NCBI GenBank assembly: GCA_029262355.1
Contig: JAJCZO010000007.1
Coordinates: 1 to 33,298, forward strand
DNA: 33,298 nucleotides
Reading direction: 5' to 3'
Origin: Deltaproteobacteria bacterium
GTDB taxonomy: Bacteria; Desulfobacterota; Binatia; UBA12015
Shown here one piece after another: positions 1-7,115 of this stretch; the stretch's first letter is position 1; each line of letters begins with the position of its first letter. The notes under the pieces were generated by a model. That model searched no databases. It was given only the letters and a program-made list of their open reading frames with translations, and was not told where the DNA came from. The translations under genes and the position numbers were made by a program.

Positions 1-431
1 CCTCGGCCGCGACCTTGGCGCGGGTGACCGCGCCGGCGCCCCCGGTTCGAGTCTGGCGCGCCGAGCGGCGAAGCTCGGCGCATGGCGCGCGGAACGAGCC
101 TGTCTGACGGGCGGTCTGATTCGTCCGGTGGTTCGCTGCCCGCGTCCTATCGCTCGATTTCCGAGAACTCCTCGCTCCTGCAGCCGATACAAGCCCGCGT
201 ACGCATAACGAGGACTCGGGTCGGGCTCATGTCTTCGTGGAGAGCGCCGAAACACGGATCGAGCAGGCGATCCTTCAAGGCGAAGGACTCCTCAGCGCCA
301 GCCTCGTGTAACGAAGGGGAACCCTCGATCTGAAGCTCGCCACGAGGGAAGCCCGGAGCTTGGTAACCGGTCGACAAAGTGCTCTCTTGCGCCGGCCAGG
401 TTCCATTCACGTTGAACTCAGAGGGGCGGCC
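1..431. other. Leading region without a supported gene
   Basis: I see no convincing coding region here. Open frames exist on both strands, but they are Ser/Arg-rich, lack a good ribosome-binding site and match no family I know. The first 60 bases carry a GC-rich hairpin (GGCGCG at 17-22 with CGCGCC at 29-34). The block could be the end of a gene lying to the left, or the promoter and leader of the lipoxygenase gene. Confidence 0.4.
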
Positions 432-2282
432 ATGCCGGAGCTACACATTCCGCAGAACGATCCGAAGCCCGCAGAGCGGCAAGAGCAGCTACGGGACGCG
501 AGGACCGTGTGGGAATACGGATGCTGGGAAAAATTGCACTCCTTCGCCGAGCGGGCGCCGTTCCGCGAGTTTCCCAAGTTCGACTGGATCCGCAAGATCT
601 TCCCCCACCTGCTCAAAGTCGCGGTGAACAAGGCGCTCTACAACCTCGCATCGATCTTGCCGCGATTGCGGCGTCCGCGGTCGGAGCGGCGGCGGTGGCA
701 AATGGCTCGCGCGCCGTCTGGGCCGGGTGCGAGTCGGCTGCGCGGCTTGCCGCGCGCTGCACAGTCGAGCGCAGACAAGTGGGTCGTCCGGCGTGCTGCC
801 ATCAAGGCGTATCAGCTGGTGGACTTTTGGATGCGGCGAACTCTGGGCGAGCAGAGTGACGCGACCTGTCCCTCCGCTGTCGTCGACCCAACTACGGCGC
901 CGAAGAGAAGCCGCGGCACTCTCGCCGTTGCGGACTTCAAGAAGGTGTATCGAGCCCTTCCCGTGCCCCCATTGGCGAGCACCTGGCCGAGCAACGCGGA
1001 TGGGTTGACGGATGAGGAGTTCGCTTGGTTGCGGGTGGCCGGCGCCAACCCCGAGATGCTGCGGCGCGCCGATACCCTTCCCGACGGCTTTCCAGAGGAT
1101 CTCGATGTGCCAGGTGGGGGGACTGCAATCGCGGCCGCTGAACGACGGGAGCTGTTCCTCGCGGACTACGCGCCATTGCGCCTGCTCGAGAACAGCTCGT
1201 GGCACGGGGAGCCGCGCTACGTGTCTGCGGCGCGGGCGCTGTTTGCCGTCGTGGATGGCGCACTCGTCGCCGTGGCCATCCAATGCGAGAGCGGCGGTCC
1301 GGTTTTCCGACCTGGCCAAGTCGGTTGGGATCTCGCAAAGCACGTCGTCCAGGTGGCCGACGGCAACTACCACGAACTGATCTCGCACCTCGGTCGAACC
1401 CATCTTCTGGTCGAGATCTTTCTGATGGCGACGCGGCGCAACCTGGCACCAAATCACCCGTTGCACCGGCTCCTCGTTCCGCATTTCGAGGGCACGGTCT
1501 TCATCAACGATCAGGCGCGGGGTGGGCTGATCGGCCCCGACGGGCCCATCGATCAGATCTTCGCCGGCACGATCGAGAGCTCGAAGCGGCTGGCTGTGGC
1601 TTCACTGGCCGACCTCAATCTGGCGACCTACGACCTGCCGACTCGCATCGCAGAGCGCGAGACCGCGGCGATCGTGCACTATCCTTGGCGCGATGACGCG
1701 CTCGCGGTGTGGAAGGCGACGGAGGCCTTCGTCGCTGGATATCTCGAGCACTTCTATCCAGGCGCCGGCGCCATCAGCGGGGATCGAGAACTCCGCGAGT
1801 GGTCCGCGATATTGGCGGGCGCGGTGAGCGACGGCGGCGTTCCCGGGTTCGCTGCCCCGCGCAATCATGCGGAGCTCGGGCGCATCATCACGCTGATCAT
1901 TTATACCGCGAGCGCACAGCATGCCGCGGTCAACTTCCCCCAGTTTCCGACCATGTCATTTGCTCCGCTGCTCGCCGGCGCGGGTTGGGCGCCCGCGCCA
2001 GACGGGAAGACGCCGCCGGATGCCCTCATCGACTTCTTGCCGCCGATGCGCCTGGCGCAGGAGCAGGCCAGTACCTTGTATCTGCTGAGTTCGGTGCATC
2101 ACACCGTGCTTGGACACTATGAGGACGGCTGGTTCGGGATCGCTGCCGTCGAAGCACTCGCTGCGCAGTTCCGCGCCGACCTCGCCGCGACGGAGAACGC
2201 GATCTACGCAGCGAATCAGCGGCGCCGCCGCCCCTACACACACTTGTTGCCGAGCTTGATTCCGCAGTCGATCAATATCTGA
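432..2282 (+). CDS. Lipoxygenase (non-heme iron fatty-acid dioxygenase)
   Basis: A 616-residue protein with the full lipoxygenase iron-ligand set. H319 and H324 lie in HLGRTHLLVE, a typical H-x4-H helix followed by the NHPLHRLLVPHF block. H497 and N501 lie in QHAAVNFPQF, and the chain ends in the obligatory isoleucine I616 (SINI). Members insert O2 into polyunsaturated fatty acids to give hydroperoxides. There is no N-terminal PLAT domain and no clear signal peptide, so it resembles short bacterial forms. I chose the ATG at 432 because AGAGGGG lies just upstream; an in-frame GTG at 360 would only add unlikely sequence. Residues about 77-115 are unusually Arg-rich while another frame reads Ala-rich there, so a pair of compensating frameshifts is possible. 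The next gene is convergent, so it is probably transcribed alone. Regiospecificity cannot be read from the sequence. Confidence 0.93.
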   Translation: MPELHIPQNDPKPAERQEQLRDARTVWEYGCWEKLHSFAERAPFREFPKFDWIRKIFPHLLKVAVNKALYNLASILPRLRRPRSERRRWQMARAPSGPGASRLRGLPRAAQSSADKWVVRRAAIKAYQLVDFWMRRTLGEQSDATCPSAVVDPTTAPKRSRGTLAVADFKKVYRALPVPPLASTWPSNADGLTDEEFAWLRVAGANPEMLRRADTLPDGFPEDLDVPGGGTAIAAAERRELFLADYAPLRLLENSSWHGEPRYVSAARALFAVVDGALVAVAIQCESGGPVFRPGQVGWDLAKHVVQVADGNYHELISHLGRTHLLVEIFLMATRRNLAPNHPLHRLLVPHFEGTVFINDQARGGLIGPDGPIDQIFAGTIESSKRLAVASLADLNLATYDLPTRIAERETAAIVHYPWRDDALAVWKATEAFVAGYLEHFYPGAGAISGDRELREWSAILAGAVSDGGVPGFAAPRNHAELGRIITLIIYTASAQHAAVNFPQFPTMSFAPLLAGAGWAPAPDGKTPPDALIDFLPPMRLAQEQASTLYLLSSVHHTVLGHYEDGWFGIAAVEALAAQFRADLAATENAIYAANQRRRRPYTHLLPSLIPQSINI

Positions 2283-2356
2283 GGATACGGATCCGCGCCG
2301 CTTGCCAGGCGTCGTGCTCGTATGCCGTCCACGTCGTCGCGGAGGGGCGGCCGAGC

Positions 2357-3856
2357 TCAAGCGGTGTTCGTCAGCCGACCGATCATCTCGTCTCGGGTCG
2401 GTCCCTCGGATTCGGCCGTGGGCTTGCGCTCGTCACGCATGGCGTAGGAGGCGAGAAGGCTCTGCATCACCGATGGGTTCTTCAGAAAGTCCCCTGGCTG
2501 ATCGAGAAGGTTCATCGTGCGCATGAAGGTCCGCAACATCGTGAGGTCTTCCTTGAGCGCCGGCATCAAGCCTTCCTTCATGAGCGAGCGCATGAAGCCC
2601 TTGGGGTTGTTCGACCCGTCGGGATTCGTCGTCCTGAACGGATCCTCGCCGCGCTGCTGTGCCTCAGCAACCTCGATCGAGTCCGCGTCCTGGGTGAGCT
2701 GAATCTCGTACCAAGGGACGATGTCCTTCCGCACGCGTTCGTCGTAGGCGAGTACGAGCGCGCGCGGGTCCTCTGCGTGTGCGTCGAGGCACTCCGCGAG
2801 AGCGAAGGCGGCCGTCCAGGCTAGCGAGCATCCGCGGCCTACGATCGGGTTCATGTGCATGAGCGAGTCACCCACCGCCACGACGCCGATCGCCAGTGGC
2901 TCTCCGTCTTCGACGAGCCAGCGGCGCGTGTTGTTCAGATTGGCCATGCGCTGGATGTCGGAGGCCGGTTGCGAGACTGCGGGAGAGGTCCATTTCGCGG
3001 TTACGGGGATCGCGGACACCGCGGCATCAAAGCTCGGGAGCTTTAGGACACGACGCATCTCCTGGTCCGTCGGTGACGCGGCGAGCGTGATCGAGAAGAC
3101 ACGCGAGTCGCCGGCGAACACACCGACCTTCAGGTAGCCGAGGTCCACGCCGACGATTCCGCCGTCCAGGGCGGGTGGCTCGACACCGTCGAGCAGGCGA
3201 TAGAAGCGCGATGTGTAGAAGATGCCGCAGGGGGACGAGGCTTCGCGTACCTCTGGGGTGCCGATCTCCGCCAACCACTTGCGTAGCTGGGAGCGACGAC
3301 CGGATGCGTCGACGACCAGGTCTCCTTCTACGAGCTCCTCATTCCCGCCGGCTCGCTTCGCCCAGACGCCGGTGATGAGGGGAACCCCTGATGCGTGGTC
3401 GTTCGAAGCTTCGAGTCGCGTCGCCTTGACCCCGTCGCGGAAGTCGACGAGGCCCGTATCCAAGACGTGGCGGCGCAACACCCATTCGAACGTAACGCGG
3501 CGGCAGGCGAGGGAGACGATGTCCTCGTCTCCCTCCTCGAGCATGGGGGCGTCGAACAGCTGCTTCACCCGGTCGATGAAGTGCAACTCCTCGGCGCCAC
3601 ATGCCGTGAGCTTGCCGAGTAGATCCGGCGCGTGGTCGCGGATGAGGTTGCGCAATCGCGCGAGCAGCGCATGCGAGTGCCGCGCCTGCGGCGAGCCGCG
3701 CCGGTCCCATTTCTCGAAGGCCTCGGTATGGCTCGCTGGGAGCGCGGTTTGGTCGGCCTCGAGGACGGTGACGCGGTAGCCACGAGAGGACATCGCAAGG
3801 GAGACTCCGAGGCCCGCGATGGAGCCTCCGACGACGACGACGTGTTTAGGCGGCAT
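2357..3856 (-). CDS. FAD-dependent monooxygenase / oxidoreductase
   Basis: A 499-residue flavoprotein of the aromatic-hydroxylase (class A) or geranylgeranyl-reductase-like type. A Rossmann dinucleotide-binding motif of the GGSIAGLG variant sits at residues 10-17, followed by an acidic strand end (VLEAD). The second FAD motif (GDSLMHMNPIVGRG) lies near residues 325-340. Such enzymes usually hydroxylate or oxidise small hydrophobic or aromatic compounds with NAD(P)H and O2; the substrate is not evident. The start at 3856 is preceded by AGAGGAAG, whereas an upstream start at 3907 would overlap the regulator gene. It lies 22 bp downstream of the TetR gene on the same strand, so the two probably form an operon and the regulator likely senses a substrate of this enzyme. 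It is convergent with the lipoxygenase gene, with a 74-bp gap. Confidence 0.85.
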   Translation of the reverse strand: MPPKHVVVVGGSIAGLGVSLAMSSRGYRVTVLEADQTALPASHTEAFEKWDRRGSPQARHSHALLARLRNLIRDHAPDLLGKLTACGAEELHFIDRVKQLFDAPMLEEGDEDIVSLACRRVTFEWVLRRHVLDTGLVDFRDGVKATRLEASNDHASGVPLITGVWAKRAGGNEELVEGDLVVDASGRRSQLRKWLAEIGTPEVREASSPCGIFYTSRFYRLLDGVEPPALDGGIVGVDLGYLKVGVFAGDSRVFSITLAASPTDQEMRRVLKLPSFDAAVSAIPVTAKWTSPAVSQPASDIQRMANLNNTRRWLVEDGEPLAIGVVAVGDSLMHMNPIVGRGCSLAWTAAFALAECLDAHAEDPRALVLAYDERVRKDIVPWYEIQLTQDADSIEVAEAQQRGEDPFRTTNPDGSNNPKGFMRSLMKEGLMPALKEDLTMLRTFMRTMNLLDQPGDFLKNPSVMQSLLASYAMRDERKPTAESEGPTRDEMIGRLTNTA

Positions 3857-3878
3857 GGCTTCCTCTTGCTGCTTCCGA

Positions 3879-4493
3879 CTACCGCGGCTTGGCCGCGCAT
3901 AGACCATTGAACGTGAGCTGCATGAACTGGCGCTGCGTCTCCGCCTCGGAGAGCTCGCCGCGCCGTGTCACGTGGCTACTGAGAAACGCCGCCGCGGTCG
4001 CCAGGAAGGCCGCAGCGGCGAGGCGAGGGTCGAGGCTTCGGTCGAACTCTGCGTTCTCTTGGCCGCGAACGATGATCTCGGTGACGAGATCGGCGAGCCC
4101 GGCGCTGTGCTCCGATGCGACGGCCAGAGTTTCGGGGCTGGTGAAGAACTCCGCCAGCATGGCCGACATGATCTCGGCCTCCGTGGCGAGCTCGACCCCG
4201 ATACGTTCCACCAGAGCGCGCAGCGCATCGGAGGCGGGGGCGTCCCCGATGGTGAGACTCTCGCGGAACTCCTCGGCAACGCGTTCGTTGAACTCGTAAA
4301 GCAGCGCGGCCTTGCTCGGGAAGTGCAAGAAGAACGTTCCGCGCGCAACGTCGGCCGCCTCACAGATCTGGGCGATGGTAACGGTCGCGAAACCCTGCTT
4401 CGCGAACAGTCTCATCGCGGTCTCGTAGATGTCGCGACGCGTGCGCTGCTTCTTTCGATCCCGACGCGACAGTACCGGGGTTGCATCGCTCAC
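3879..4493 (-). CDS. TetR/AcrR-family transcriptional regulator
   Basis: About 204 residues, the usual TetR length. The N-terminal helix-turn-helix is clear: a basic lead (RRDRKKQRTRRDIYETAMRL), then TIAQICEAADVARGTFFLHF with the typical F-x-H-F ending and SKAALLYEF. The C-terminal ligand-binding half is variable, as expected. I favour the GTG at 4493. The frame continues to an ATG at 4619, but that extension would run through the A/T-rich palindrome at 4595-4608, which looks like promoter or operator DNA. It is the first gene of a two-gene unit with the FAD monooxygenase and is divergent from the gene at 4794. Autorepression plus control of both sides is the usual arrangement for this family; here that is inference. 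Confidence 0.9.
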   Translation of the reverse strand: MSDATPVLSRRDRKKQRTRRDIYETAMRLFAKQGFATVTIAQICEAADVARGTFFLHFPSKAALLYEFNERVAEEFRESLTIGDAPASDALRALVERIGVELATEAEIMSAMLAEFFTSPETLAVASEHSAGLADLVTEIIVRGQENAEFDRSLDPRLAAAAFLATAAAFLSSHVTRRGELSEAETQRQFMQLTFNGLCAAKPR

Positions 4494-4594
4494 GATCTGG
4501 AGGCCCTCTGGTGCGGACGGGGCGCGCGATCGGATCTCCGACTGGATCGGCTGGGGCAGGACCCGGATTGCATGAGGCGACTGTAGCCTAATTC

Positions 4595-4608
4595 TAGACT
4601 CTAGTCTA
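4595..4608. promoter_or_regulatory. Candidate TetR operator (inverted repeat)
   Basis: TAGACT-CT-AGTCTA is a perfect 6-bp inverted repeat around a 2-bp centre. It sits in an A/T-rich island in otherwise very GC-rich DNA, about 100 bp upstream of the favoured start of the TetR gene and within the 300-bp divergent region shared with the gene at 4794. The rest of 4494-4793 shows no gene. The position suits a TetR operator; binding is inferred. Confidence 0.5.
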
Positions 4609-4793
4609 TTTTTGGACAAGATTCTCCCGCGAGTCGCGCGACGGGCCTGCGGCGCGCCAGCCGGCGGATCCTAGGTGAAGACACGATGAGCCAGATCGAG
4701 CATCACGCGATCGAGGCGACCGGAACGGGGCCCACTCGCGCCGGATGGACTCGGCGCCACCGCGCCGGTTAAGCTCCTACTGAAGGAGTAGCC

Positions 4794-5606
4794 ATGCCGG
4801 AGCAAGCGATCGCCACAGAGCCCCACCTCGCGTCGACGAGCAGCGCGCCTCCCAAGTCAGGCTTCGTCTACGAATGGGGGCCGCAGGCGTGGATCGACAT
4901 GTGGATGTCGAAGACCATGCTGGTGAAGAACGGGCTTCCGCTCGTCAGTCACAGCTTTCTGCCGATCCTGCGCCTCTCGGGCGACAAGGAGCAGATCGAT
5001 CGCGGCTACAAGGAGATCCGGTCGCGTCGCGAAGTCGTGCGCTGGAACGACTCCCCGCGTGAGAAGTGGCGCAAGCGGTACGGCAACCTCGTGCGCGAGA
5101 TGGAATGGGCGCTGCTCGAGCTGCGCAAGCTCTTCCCCCAGAAGCAGTACGAGGAAATCGTCATCGGCACGTGTGTGGCCGTTTCAGAGGAGACATCGGC
5201 CGACTTCATCGCAATGATGAACACGATGGGCGAGAAGAACCGGGTCAAGGGCGCCGGCGCTCCCAGCGGCGATGGAGCGCCTACGCGTTGGGAGAAGCTC
5301 TGGTTCGACATGCTCAACCCGGCTGGCTTTCTGACGGGCCCGGCAGAGGTGCGGTCCATCGACAAGGGGGCGGGTACGATGACCATGTACGTGCCCGATT
5401 GCGCCTGGCACACCTGCGCGAAGGCGGAGTCCCTTCCGCGGCCGGATCAGCTTCCGGCAGAGGGCTGTCAGATGATCTGCAAAGGCGCCTTCGAGGCGTT
5501 GTTCAACGGTGCCGGCGACGGGTTAGGCATGGACTTCGAGCCGCATCTGCCGGAGACGTCGTGCACGATTCGCATGTGGTGGAAGCCGCAGGCGGCGGCC
5601 CAATAG
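4794..5606 (+). CDS. L-2-amino-thiazoline-4-carboxylate hydrolase-like protein
   Basis: A 270-residue soluble protein without signal peptide or membrane segment. The C-terminal third has the pattern seen in ATC-hydrolase-like (4-vinyl-reductase-fold) proteins: DCAWHTCAKAE, then a Cys-containing helix (CQMICKGAFEAL), then GLGMDFEPHLPETSCTIRMWW, in which a late Cys precedes a hydrophobic strand. In that family the named reaction opens a thiazoline ring in cysteine synthesis, but most members are uncharacterised, so the substrate is open. The ATG at 4794 has a strong TGAAGGAG site just before it. It is divergent from the TetR-FAD pair and may be controlled by the same regulator. A coiled-coil gene follows 10 bp downstream. 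Family assignment is from pattern memory only. Confidence 0.55.
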   Translation: MPEQAIATEPHLASTSSAPPKSGFVYEWGPQAWIDMWMSKTMLVKNGLPLVSHSFLPILRLSGDKEQIDRGYKEIRSRREVVRWNDSPREKWRKRYGNLVREMEWALLELRKLFPQKQYEEIVIGTCVAVSEETSADFIAMMNTMGEKNRVKGAGAPSGDGAPTRWEKLWFDMLNPAGFLTGPAEVRSIDKGAGTMTMYVPDCAWHTCAKAESLPRPDQLPAEGCQMICKGAFEALFNGAGDGLGMDFEPHLPETSCTIRMWWKPQAAAQ

Positions 5607-5616
5607 GGCGAGCCGG

Positions 5617-5838
5617 GTGGTTCGGAAGTTCTTCTCCCGGGAGCGGCGTCTCGCCCAGCAGGAGCGGGAGCTCACCCGGATCCGGGCCGAGGTGGAGGAG
5701 CTGCGTGCAAGAAACGCGAGCCTGCGCTCGGCGATGCGGCGCTGCACGACGTGCGACTACCGTCTGATGGCGAAGGGCCAGAGTGCCGCGACGACGTCCG
5801 GCCCGAAAAGCACGCCTGCAGTGTCTTTCAAGCGATGA
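5617..5838 (+). CDS. Small coiled-coil protein with CxxC
   Basis: A predicted 73-residue protein starting at a GTG 10 bp after the preceding stop. Residues 8-40 form a highly charged heptad-like helix (RRLAQQERELTRIRAEVEEL), followed by C43-T-T-C46, a possible metal or redox pair, and a Ser/Thr-rich tail. No family is recognised. The tight spacing and same strand suggest translation with the ATC-hydrolase-like gene. The ribosome-binding site is weak, so it could be a fortuitous frame, but the coherent coiled coil argues for a real small protein. Confidence 0.5.
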   Translation: MVRKFFSRERRLAQQERELTRIRAEVEELRARNASLRSAMRRCTTCDYRLMAKGQSAATTSGPKSTPAVSFKR

Positions 5839-6110
5839 CCCGGAGTACGCGAATCCTGCGCGATGGGTGGAGGCGGTCACGATGTCTGCATCGGAAGTCC
5901 GGCCGACCGAGTCCGCCAACCCGTCTCACGCGATCGCGGAGCGACGCCGTGTGCGTCGACCTCGGCCTCTAGGCAGAGCAGCTGGCGTCACAGGGCCCGC
6001 GCAACGCACTCCGAGAGATCTCGGTAGCCCTGCGGGTTCCGCCGGTCCGGCGTGAACTCGGCACCCGCGCCGCCTCGAGCCCGAGCATCTCGTCCTCGTG
6101 TGTCTCCCGC
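5839..6110. other. Gene-free stretch
   Basis: This is the space between the coiled-coil gene and the convergent secreted-protein gene. I see no coding sequence with a usable start and no repeat of the palindrome family. A strong hairpin follows at 6111-6140. Confidence 0.4.
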
Positions 6111-6140
6111 GTCCTTCCTCCCCCGCAGGGGAGGAAGGAC
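6111..6140. terminator. Strong hairpin in a convergent gap
   Basis: A perfect 13-bp stem (GTCCTTCCTCCCC at 6111-6123 pairing with 6128-6140) closes over the loop CGCA. It lies between the convergent genes ending at 5838 and 6188, so it could end transcription from both sides. No T-tract follows on either strand, so it is not a textbook Rho-independent terminator. Confidence 0.55.
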
Positions 6141-6187
6141 CACGAGGGTCTCATCAGTTTGCCCGATGAAGTCCTAGGTTCGGTGCT

Positions 6188-6769
6188 TCAGGGCGCGAGG
6201 CTCACCGTGCAAGGCACGCAAAACACGTCACGCTTCTTCAGCTGGACATTGTTGACCTGCGGGTTCCCGAGTTCCGCGCCGACGCCCGTGGGAGTCATCT
6301 CCGTGATCGGCTTTGGTTTGAGGCTCTTCGGGTCGAGCTTGCCCTTGTAGCAGCAGAGATGCGTCCCGTTGACGCCGTCGGGGTCATGGACCCCGTTGCC
6401 GTTGAGACTCGCCGGCCCGCAGACCATCGAGGGTGTCTTGAGCTCGACCGCGTACGCACCAAAGTCGTCTAGGGCCGTGTTGATCGGGTCGAAGAGGAAC
6501 GGCGTCGGGTCCTTCGTGTCCTTCGCCTTCCAGCATTGGAAGGCGTCTTGCACGCCCACCTGGCAGCCTTCGTCGATCGTCGCGTCACAGTCTTGATCGA
6601 CGCCGTCGCAGGTTTCAGCGGCGCCCGGGAAAATCAGCGGGTCGGCGTCATTGCAATCGACGAGTTCGTCGAAGCCGTCCAAGTCGCCGTCTACTGCGTG
6701 GGCGGAGGTGGTCATGCCCGTCAGCAGGGCGAGGGCGAGGAATGTCGCGAACAGGTTCCGGTATTTCAT
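6188..6769 (-). CDS. Secreted protein, MopE-like motif plus CYR-like domain
   Basis: A predicted 193-residue exported protein. Residues 1-24 are a signal peptide ending in SAHA. The segment after it (DGDLDGFDELVDCNDADP, then CDGVDQDCDATIDEGC) is the Asp/Cys-rich putative metal-binding motif found in MopE-type surface proteins and many myxobacterial proteins. The rest (FQCWKAKDTKD..., LCCYKGKL, FCVPC) is a Cys-paired beta-rich domain like the CYR repeats in the neighbour at 7116-9050. The start at 6769 is supported by AGAAGGAG just upstream. A perfect palindrome (6904-6915) lies 135 bp upstream. The role is unknown; calcium or copper binding is only suggested by the motif. Confidence 0.85.
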   Translation of the reverse strand: MKYRNLFATFLALALLTGMTTSAHAVDGDLDGFDELVDCNDADPLIFPGAAETCDGVDQDCDATIDEGCQVGVQDAFQCWKAKDTKDPTPFLFDPINTALDDFGAYAVELKTPSMVCGPASLNGNGVHDPDGVNGTHLCCYKGKLDPKSLKPKPITEMTPTGVGAELGNPQVNNVQLKKRDVFCVPCTVSLAP

Positions 6770-6903
6770 GTTTGCTCCTTCTGGTCTCAATTCGGTAGGG
6801 CGCGGCACCGCCGCGCGGTTTGTTCCCGCGGTCAGAGAACGGCTCGCTGGTGTCCAGCTAGAACACGTCATCGTGCCGAGCGGGGTCAAGAATAATACAG
6901 ATA

Positions 6904-6915
6904 TCGAACGTTCGA
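6904..6915. promoter_or_regulatory. Palindrome TCGAACGTTCGA upstream of a secreted-protein gene
   Basis: A perfect 12-bp palindrome 135 bp upstream of the start at 6769. Just downstream on the minus strand there is a TTGACC that could serve as a -35 box. A longer palindrome with the same half-site occurs at 9273-9290 upstream of the other CYR-domain gene. Confidence 0.35.
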
Positions 6916-7115
6916 CCTAAAATGCTCGTGGAGGCTGCCGCCACCGAATCGCGGCAGCGGCAGCTGGTCTCATCCCGTCGACGTGGGGAGCGCAATTTGG
7001 CGCGGGCGTACCGCCTTTAGGCGATTTCCAGGGTGAGGGGTCGGTGCTTGGCCCGCAAACCGGCCGCTTGAGTGGCTCACATGGTGAGAGCCTCGGCTGC
7101 GCCCCGAGGGATTTG

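Noticed and set aside
30..60. tRNA-like T-arm (GGTTCGAGTC) near the left edge
   Set aside because: The flanking stem pairs only four of five bases, the upstream hairpin loop has no proper anticodon-loop form, and no CCA or acceptor end follows.
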